Positions 57,305 through 64,000 of a DNA stretch of 64,000 nucleotides are shown here, in pieces. This stretch comes from Omphalotus guepiniiformis (Eukaryota; Basidiomycota; Agaricomycetes; Agaricales; Omphalotaceae): NCBI GenBank assembly GCA_028554645.1, contig JAQOOI010000011.1, forward strand, positions 62,001-126,000, given 5' to 3'. Each line of letters opens with the position of its first letter. Position 1 is the stretch's first letter. Position numbers and translations under genes: made by a program. The notes beneath the pieces are model-generated. The model saw nothing but the letters and a program-made list of their open reading frames with translations, did no database searches and was not told the origin of the DNA.

Positions 57305-60300
57305 ATGGAATTTCAACCTGAAGATGACGATGAATATATAGTGTTACCGATTAACACTCAGGAACGTGAAGACACTGAATGTTTTCACAATGGCCAAATA
57401 ATGAAGAACGTAGACTATAAAGCGCTACCGATTAGCGCCAAGGAATTTGGAGATCCCGATGATCTCAACTGTCACCGAATGGCAGTAACTGATGGCTATA
57501 AGACACTACCGATTAGTGTCCCGGAAATGAAAGATTACGATAAGCTTCACTGTCAACGATTGGCAGGAACAACCTTTACAGCCTACAAGCGTGTAGGAAA
57601 GAAGGTAAAACCGGTATCAACATGGATGCCACCTAACTCAAAAGTCAAGAGACATATACCTGAAGACCCTATGCTATCATTGTCAGCATTACCGATGCAA
57701 CCACCGGAATTTGCGCCAACCGGGCGTATAACACAAGAAAGAATGGACATACTGGACGTGAATCCAGTGGGATTCCTCACCAGTGAAGAAGAAAAATTGA
57801 TCAAGCATGTATTATGTGTCAATAATGAAGCATTGGCATTCGAAGATGTGGAACGAGGAACTTTAAAGGACTCCTATTTTTCACCTTATGTCATTCCAAC
57901 CATATCACACAAACCTTGGGAATATCGCAATATACCCATTCCACCAGGCATCTTAACAAAGGTTATGGATGTGCTCAAGCTCAAGATAGACGCAGGGGTA
58001 TACGAACCAAGTGATTCCTCATATCGATCAAAGTGGTTCTGTGTACTCAAGAAGAATGGGAAGTTAAGAATTGTCCATGACTTACAGCCCCTTAATAAAG
58101 TGGCTATACGGGATGCAGGAATGCTTCCTATTGTGGATGACTTCGTAGAAGGATTTGCAGGACGGCAAATCTACACTGTGTTCGACCTATTTTGGGGATT
58201 TGACGCTCGTAAAATTGATCCAGTGTCACGCGAAATGACAGCATTTATGACACCTCTGGGATTACTTCAGATTACATCTCTACCCACAGGATTCACCAAC
58301 TCCCCATCAGAATTTCAAAAATGCATGGTCTTTGTGCTACAGGAAGAAGTGCCGAACATTGCCAACATATTTATAGATGATTTGGCAATAAAGGGACCAA
58401 AAACACAATACTTGGACAGCACAGGCCAACCACAGTTTTTATCTGAAAATCCCAGAATACGACGTTTTGTGTGGGAACACATACAAGATATTCATCGAAT
58501 TATGCACCGAGTAAAAATGGCAGGAGCCACATTTTCGGGGCATAAAGCACAGATTTGCAAACCAGATGTATTGATCGTTGGACAGCGATGCAATGCACTA
58601 GGACGGATCCCAGACACCAGCAAAGTTGATAAAATCAAGAATTGGTTGGAACTTAGAACACCTAAAGAAGTAAGGCAATTCCTAGGGCTATGTGGAACTG
58701 TTCGCATTTGGATCAAAAACTATTCCATGATAATCAAACCTCTCACCAAGCTATATCACAAAAACAAAGACTTTGTGTGGGGAGATGAAGAGGAGATGGC
58801 ATTTCAGGCAATAAAGGATGCCATTACTGATGCCCCAGCTATGCGACCCATTGACTATGAATCGGACAACCCAGTAATTTTATCGGTGGATTCATCCTTC
58901 ATGGGGACCGGAATGATATTGTCACAACTAAATGAAAAAGGTCAAAGGATACCTGCCCGATATGGATCCATACCCATGAGCGAACGGGAATCTCGCTACT
59001 CGCAACCAAAACTGGAATTATTTGGGCTATATCGAGCATTGCGCCACTGGCGGTTATATTTAGTGGGAGTAAAGAAGCTGATTGTGGAAATGGATGCCAA
59101 ATACGTGGCAGGAATGCTTAAGGAACCAGACATACAACCCAATGCTACGATTAACCGATGGATCCAAGGAATCTTGCTATTTGATTTTGAACTGGTACAT
59201 ATACCGGCGGAGCGTTTTAAAGGACCCGATGCACTATCACGAAGACCAGTCTTTGCTGGAGAAGTAGTAGAATCTGATGATGACACATGGTTGGACCGCA
59301 TTGCATTATGGATACGGAAACCCACAGCACCTTGGATTCTGAATACCCAATCAGAGGTACCCTATACTACTCCATGTTTGATTTCACGTGAAATCAAGGA
59401 GGAACAACTGCGCAATATCAAACAGTTTCTAACCACTCTGGAAACTCCTAGCTTCACATCGGTGCAGCTTAAAAAGCGATTTCTGCGACAAGCTCAGAAA
59501 TATCTATTGAATGGAGAGCGGTTGTTTCGCAAAGTTAAAACAGGGCTTCCTTTGCTAGTGGCAATTAATGGAAGGCAACGGTTAAACATACTTCTACAGG
59601 CCCACGATAAACTAGGACATCAAGGAATACGCACAGTGTATGAGTTGATTCGAAAACGCTTCTATTGGCCACACATGTACAATGATGTGATACATCATGT
59701 CAAATCATGCCATGAATGTCAAATCCGCAGTCTGAAAAAGCTCGAGAAGCCTCCAACTGTATCAGTACCCACGCAAATCTTCCAGAAGGTATACATTGAT
59801 GTAATGTATATGCCCCTGGCACATGGATTCAATTATATTGTTGCGGCAAAGGACGATTTGACCGGAATAACAGAAGCACGAGCCTTAAGATCGATCACCA
59901 GCCGATCTCTGGCAAACTTCTTCTGGCAGGAAATTTATTGCCGATATGGGGTACCACAGCAAGTAGTAACAGACAATGGCTCAGAAGTAAAAGCCGCCTT
60001 TGAAGATTTAATGGCTCGGCTCTTAATCCCACGAGTTAAAATTTCGCCCTATAACAAACATGCTAACGGTGTGGTTGAGCGGGGTCATTTTATCTTAAGA
60101 GAGGCATTAATCAAAGCTTGCAAGGGCAAGGTAAACCAATGGCCACGGAAATTGGCAGAGGCGGTATTTGCAGATCGCGTAACCATCAACAAGTCTACGG
60201 GCCACTCTCCATACTACCTACTCCATGGAACAGAGCCCTTATTGCCCTTCGATCTTTTCGAAGCCACCTTTTTGGTCGAAGGATACAAATCGGGCATGTC

Positions 60301-60700
60301 AACGGAAGAGCTCCTGGTCAAAAGAATTCAGCAGCTTATCAAACACCCAAATGATATTCAGAAGGCTGCTGATTTACTCAAAACTACTCGATTCAGATCT
60401 AAAAATGAATTTGAAAAACGTTTCAGAAAACGACTTGTTCAAACAGAGTATCAGCCTGGGACATTGGTGTTAGTTCGAAATTCAAGGCGGGACCAGGAAA
60501 TAGGCCAAAAGGAGAAACCTCGATATTTTGGACCCTACGAGGTAATTCGCAAGACTCAAGGCGAAGCTTACCGACTCCAAGAATTGGATGGAGCCGAATT
60601 TGATGTCCCTGTGGCTACATATAGATTATTACCATATATAACCCGCGATCACTGGTTCCTTCGTACAGGGTGGCTAGGGCAGGACGAATTGAGCCATTGA
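57305..60700 (+). CDS. Element B pol: RT, RNase H, integrase
   Basis: 1131 residues, intact. The N-terminus has three 27-residue repeats (YIVLPINTQE at 11, YKALPISAKE at 38, YKTLPISVPE at 65) and YKRVGKKVKPV. RT: VHDLQPLN, VFDLFWGFDA, LPTGFTNSPSEFQ and the catalytic FIDDLA (about 355). Connection and RNase H: TPKEVRQFLGLCG, SVDSSFMGTG, ELFGLYRAL, VEMDAKYVAGM, HIPAERFKGPDALSRR. Integrase: HHCC finger (HDKLGHQGIR...CHECQ), catalytic Asp in YIDVMYMP, Asp in VTDNGSEV, Glu in GVVERGH, then a GPYEV C-terminal domain. There is no chromodomain. Its own ATG suggests separate translation, yet the frame is open back to TGA 57242. Confidence 0.95.
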   Translation: MEFQPEDDDEYIVLPINTQEREDTECFHNGQIMKNVDYKALPISAKEFGDPDDLNCHRMAVTDGYKTLPISVPEMKDYDKLHCQRLAGTTFTAYKRVGKKVKPVSTWMPPNSKVKRHIPEDPMLSLSALPMQPPEFAPTGRITQERMDILDVNPVGFLTSEEEKLIKHVLCVNNEALAFEDVERGTLKDSYFSPYVIPTISHKPWEYRNIPIPPGILTKVMDVLKLKIDAGVYEPSDSSYRSKWFCVLKKNGKLRIVHDLQPLNKVAIRDAGMLPIVDDFVEGFAGRQIYTVFDLFWGFDARKIDPVSREMTAFMTPLGLLQITSLPTGFTNSPSEFQKCMVFVLQEEVPNIANIFIDDLAIKGPKTQYLDSTGQPQFLSENPRIRRFVWEHIQDIHRIMHRVKMAGATFSGHKAQICKPDVLIVGQRCNALGRIPDTSKVDKIKNWLELRTPKEVRQFLGLCGTVRIWIKNYSMIIKPLTKLYHKNKDFVWGDEEEMAFQAIKDAITDAPAMRPIDYESDNPVILSVDSSFMGTGMILSQLNEKGQRIPARYGSIPMSERESRYSQPKLELFGLYRALRHWRLYLVGVKKLIVEMDAKYVAGMLKEPDIQPNATINRWIQGILLFDFELVHIPAERFKGPDALSRRPVFAGEVVESDDDTWLDRIALWIRKPTAPWILNTQSEVPYTTPCLISREIKEEQLRNIKQFLTTLETPSFTSVQLKKRFLRQAQKYLLNGERLFRKVKTGLPLLVAINGRQRLNILLQAHDKLGHQGIRTVYELIRKRFYWPHMYNDVIHHVKSCHECQIRSLKKLEKPPTVSVPTQIFQKVYIDVMYMPLAHGFNYIVAAKDDLTGITEARALRSITSRSLANFFWQEIYCRYGVPQQVVTDNGSEVKAAFEDLMARLLIPRVKISPYNKHANGVVERGHFILREALIKACKGKVNQWPRKLAEAVFADRVTINKSTGHSPYYLLHGTEPLLPFDLFEATFLVEGYKSGMSTEELLVKRIQQLIKHPNDIQKAADLLKTTRFRSKNEFEKRFRKRLVQTEYQPGTLVLVRNSRRDQEIGQKEKPRYFGPYEVIRKTQGEAYRLQELDGAEFDVPVATYRLLPYITRDHWFLRTGWLGQDELSH

Positions 60701-60781
60701 ACGCCGCCAAAGAAGATAACCATAAAAGTGCGACTTCCCAGAGTTCCAAAACATCCTTTGTTTTTCTCATTTTTTGCCCTC

Positions 60782-61621
60782 ATGGCCTCCAGCAACTCGA
60801 TTGTCTCCTTCGAGCACTATCACTCCTTTCTTCAATCTACTTCTCTACAAGCACGCTATCCATGCTACAATCCAATCAAATTGGACTTGGCCCAAATGCG
60901 CCCAGACCAATTCCCCACTCTTCTGAAGCACACTGAATGTCGTGTGTACTCCACCGAAGGGCCAAGCACTGGTGAACGATTAACCCGAGGGCGATTCATG
61001 TTAACCACTCAACATACTGGTCGGGCGATCTTGGTTTCACGTCTTTTCAAAGTTTTTCAGTTTGAGTATATACTTGGACTGGAACACTTGGATGGAGCAT
61101 TTTTCCTTCGAGTTCCCAGCAAGTTCATCTCGCGAGATTGGCCACAAAATAATGAAGGACTAGACGTGATCTTCGAAAATACCGCGTTTTCTGTTCTCTT
61201 TGACACTCCTGATGTATCATCTTCCACATTAATTCGACGCAGTGATAATCTGTTACGGCTACAACAGCAGTGGACGGATAGCCAAACAAACGTGATGGAA
61301 GTGTATGAATTCCTGGAACATATACCTCATATTTCCCGAACTTCCAGCACTCGAACTACGTCTTTGTCAGTAACCATTACCCCCATGCCTTCATCACCCT
61401 CTCTACCCGTTGAAGGAACTACCTATACTTATCCCCCCACAGCATCCATGACCATTGCGTTATCCAATCATCTGGTTCCCTATACTCCATCGTTGACTTC
61501 GCAATGTCCTCACGACGCTACTACCGCTGTAGAGGCACCTCCTTCAATTGGTTATAACTCCCTTGGCAGGTGGTGGCAACACATACTGCTATATACTTGC
61601 CGAAGTACCACGAGCGAGTAG
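60782..61621 (+). CDS. Element B ORF5, unknown
   Basis: Not recognised; 279 residues from MASSNSIVSFEHYHS, in the env position. The frame is open back to the pol stop (TGA 60698). Contains YNPIKLDLAQMRPDQFPTLL, LTRGRFMLTTQHTGRAILVS, HLDGAFFLRVPSKFISRDWP and QQWTDSQTNVMEVYEFLEHI, then a Ser/Thr/Pro-rich tail. No signal peptide or membrane helix, so not envelope-like. A purine-rich gagtagggaggaaa follows its stop and may be the polypurine tract. Confidence 0.55.
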   Translation: MASSNSIVSFEHYHSFLQSTSLQARYPCYNPIKLDLAQMRPDQFPTLLKHTECRVYSTEGPSTGERLTRGRFMLTTQHTGRAILVSRLFKVFQFEYILGLEHLDGAFFLRVPSKFISRDWPQNNEGLDVIFENTAFSVLFDTPDVSSSTLIRRSDNLLRLQQQWTDSQTNVMEVYEFLEHIPHISRTSSTRTTSLSVTITPMPSSPSLPVEGTTYTYPPTASMTIALSNHLVPYTPSLTSQCPHDATTAVEAPPSIGYNSLGRWWQHILLYTCRSTTSE

Positions 61622-61683
61622 GGAGGAAACTCATGACCAACGACACAGGACAACCGGGACGGTTGTATATCGTTCCCCGCGGA

Positions 61684-62229
61684 TGTCAGGAAGGTCATAA
61701 GTTTCCCATCAAATGGCATATGATTGGTGATCAACCTTGGAGGCTTGCTAATTTAGGAGTAAAGAACTTTTAGTAGTAAATGGAAAGGAGTGGAATGCTC
61801 TGGAAAGTTAGGGAAATACAGCAGAACTTTGGAGAAGAGAGTAGAAGATTGTAGAATATTCAAGAAGAATTCTAATTTAGGAAGAAAAGGACATATAAAA
61901 GTTAGTTTTTTTATGTAGATAAATAATAATCCCCCCCATAACAATCACCAGACACTAGTCCAGAAAAGTACAGTCTACAGGAGTTTAGACCGCTTTGTCT
62001 GAACATTCGTCAAGGAGTCCCGAGTAACTCATCGTCATTGCTCACAGTACACGGAAGTGCTGCCAGTAAACTTTGATCCGTGATTGGCTGATCCGATATC
62101 AGACCAATCAACCTTATCTTATCTTTTCGCTCTCTTAAACCCTTATTCACGAACAACTGGGTGCAGGCAACTAAAGATACGTTCCCGCGACACTCAGAGA
62201 TATTTAGATAAAATTCTAAATACCTGACA
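61684..62229 (+). repeat. Element B 3' LTR
   Basis: 546 bp, one difference from the 5' LTR. Followed by CCTG, the second copy of the target duplication. Confidence 0.95.
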
Positions 62230-62246
62230 CCTGTAGCATATAATAT

Positions 62247-64000
62247 TCATCCAATGCTTTCAATTTCTTCAGTCTCGTAGCTCTCCCAAGTCACATCACC
62301 TAGAGACCACCAAACTTCAAATTGCACCTTAGATCCCTTCCACCTGTGATCACGGATAGAATCCACGAATTCCTCAGCATCCGAAGGCGCCCCAAAATCG
62401 TACGGTTCAGGTTTGGAGCGGTTAGGGAAAAGTAAGGCATCTGAATCAACATATGGTCGCAACAGGCTCACATGAAAACGGTCATGCACACGTCGTGTCT
62501 GCAGTTCCACTGGCAATTCCAACGTGTAGGTGGATGATTCCGGATATGCTTCAAGCACACGATATGGGCCAACAAACTTAGGCAATAACTTTGTTGCTCG
62601 ACCCTTCGGTAAGCTTAGATTCTTAGTTGAAAGATAAACTAACGAATTGACTTCAATCTTAGGTTCACCACGTCTCTTCCTATTAGCGTGATGGGTTTGG
62701 AATACACGGGATGCTATGATGCCGTCGTGAGCATCGAACAGGCAGTGCATTGCCCTGACACCAAACACTCGCACCCCCGGTGGTATGTCAGCGTCATGCC
62801 TAACTTCGCGTAACATGGAAGGAACATAACCGTACGTCAATTCAAAGGGTGCGAACCCCGTTGTCTCACTAATGCTTGAATTTAAGGCAAATTCGACGTA
62901 TGGTATCTTCACGAGCCAGTCGTGCTGGTCTGCCCTTATCACCGACCGAAATATTTGTGCAATTGATCGATTTGCACGTTCCGTAGCACCATCAGTCTGT
63001 GGATGGAAGGACGTGGACATCAATAATTTAGCACCAAGCAACCGATGGAGCTCTCTTCACCACACTGAGGTGAATTTAGGATCACGGTCAGATACGATGG
63101 ATTCGGGTAGTCCATGGAGGCGCACAATCTCTTGCATGTAGCGTAGCGATAGCTCGGTTGCAGTATCCCGAGTGTTGCAAGGTACGAGATGTATTTGCGA
63201 AGTGAGTCGACAGATTATTACCCAAAGATAATTGTAACCTTTTACTTCAGGAAATGGACCAATGAAATCCATGGCTATTGACTGCCAAGGGCGCGTAGGA
63301 ATAGGTAACGAGTGTAACTTTCCGGCTGGGGCCTGGTAGCTACCTTTGGCTCGCTGGCAAGTTTCGCAAGAACAGCAATAAGCGTCGCACATGCCATGTA
63401 TCTTTGGCCACCAATAGGACCGGCGTACATAATCAGCAGTATGTTGGGCCCCAAAATGGCCTACTGCTTGATGTCCTTGCTCGAGAATGAGCCCTCGAAT
63501 GGATCGAGCTCCCCGCGGAACTTCTGGTATGCATAGGACTTTATTTCCTAACATGTTAGTTGTCCATATGAGCCCGTCATGTACCTCAAAACGAGGGTGG
63601 TCTTCTGGTTTCAATAAAATCTTATTACACAGCGGGTCAGTCTGATATGCAGCCCGAATATCTGTCAAGAAGTGAGGATCATTGTCCATTACTCGTTCCA
63701 GTGTTATTCCATCAGCATCGTTTAACCGTGATTCAAGTATTGTTGGGTCAAAGGTCACGTCAGCGGTCTCAGAACGTTCTGGTTCTCTCGATGCTTCCAT
63801 CTCAGCCGCTTCATGATTTCGCTGTTCAACAGTGTCATGTATTTCACGTTGAGCTCTCAAGTGCTCTAATTGTGTCACCAATTCTTCCTTCCTACCGATT
63901 GGTAAGTCTTCTCCTGTCTTATCAAGACGTACATCCGCATTGACATATTCTTGCAGTGTTTGAGTTTCTGCTTCTTTGTCACTCTCGTAGTAACGCGACA
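62247..64000 (-). pseudogene. Element A pol, C-terminal part (RNase H end, integrase, chromodomain), partial, one TGA
   Basis: Runs off the right edge. At the edge SRYYESDKEAETQ is the usual end of RNase H (LSRYYE). Integrase: HHCC finger (GHQAVGHFGAQHTADYVRRS...CETCQRAK), Asp in SIAMDFIGPFPE, Asp in IVSDRDPKFTS, then TGA at 63057-63059, then in the same frame RELHRLLGAKLLMS and STSFHPQTDGATERANR with the catalytic Glu. The stop replaces the Trp normally found before REL. After it come KLLPKFVGPYRVLEAYP and a chromodomain-like end (EEFVDSIRDHRWKG, FEVWWSLGDVTWESYE), which supports a chromovirus. It stops at 62247, 18 bp from the element B junction. Confidence 0.85.

Larger units (their letters stand above)
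49291..62229 (+). mobile_element. Element B: young 12.9-kb Ty3/gypsy retrotransposon with extra ORFs
   Basis: Complete element with 546-bp LTRs differing at one site, ends TGTCAGG...CCTGACA, and CCTG on both sides (49287-49290, 62230-62233) as a 4-bp target duplication. Order: LTR, gag, protease, large ORF3, small ORF4, RT-RNase H-integrase, ORF5, LTR. Inserted in element A. Confidence 0.9.
39635..64000 (-). mobile_element. Element A: Ty3/gypsy chromovirus, split by two nested elements, runs off right edge
   Basis: Minus-strand LTR retrotransposon made of the 3' LTR (39635-47304, interrupted by element C), a polypurine tract at 47305-47319, a last ORF (47376-49088), and pol (62247-64000 and beyond), with element B between ORF and pol. 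Removing B rejoins the flanks at CCTG. The 5' LTR, gag, protease and RT lie outside the window. Confidence 0.65.

Overview
The window looks like nuclear DNA of a mushroom-forming basidiomycete (Agaricomycetes). Genes are split by many short introns (about 49-100 nt, GT...AG, mostly with CTRAY-like branch points). The families are also typical: a short secreted tyrosinase, a TAP-type alpha/beta hydrolase, a one-pass membrane protein with a WPY-type extracellular domain, a two-finger GATA factor, NACHT-WD40 NLR-like genes, and Ty1/copia and Ty3/gypsy elements. No rRNA, tRNA or CRISPR was seen. Gene models were spliced by hand from donor/acceptor sites and frame continuity; no search was run.

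Region by region. 1-352: end of a minus-strand gene encoding about seven DPSSAFPTGNAT repeats, running off the left edge. 2.4-3.7 kb: tyrosinase (-). 4.8-7.3 kb: TAP-like hydrolase (+, 12 exons including an 8-nt microexon that carries the predicted catalytic Asp). 8.7-9.9 kb: one-pass membrane protein (+). 11.1-12.0 kb: spliced hypothetical protein (+). 13.8-14.9 kb: decayed lunapark-like gene (-). 15.1-21.5 kb: CpG-poor block with a large imperfect palindrome and a broken NACHT-WD40 gene. 25.2-26.2 kb: GATA factor (+). 28.7-29.3 kb: degenerate copy of the 5' part of the NUDIX gene lying at 36.5-38.7 kb. 29.6-30.3 kb: isolated gypsy gag fragment. 30.9-34.5 kb: second NACHT-WD40 gene with one in-frame TGA, again CpG-poor. 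36.5-38.7 kb: NUDIX CoA diphosphatase (PCD1-like) ending in the peroxisomal signal SKL.

From 39.6 kb to the right edge is a nest of three LTR retrotransposons. Element A is a minus-strand chromovirus whose pol runs off the right edge. Its 3' LTR is split by a minus-strand copia element (C, 39,651-45,860, target duplication GTCGG). Element B, an almost 13-kb plus-strand gypsy element (49,291-62,229), sits between A's pol and A's last ORF. The two LTRs of B differ at one position, so it inserted very recently. B has extra ORFs between protease and RT and another after integrase. All but one of its ORFs lie in one reading frame, and most of the boundaries are single TGA codons.

Themes: two NLR paralogs with near-identical WD40 repeats in CpG-depleted DNA; a duplicated NUDIX/NLR arrangement; and repeated in-frame TGA codons in otherwise long ORFs.
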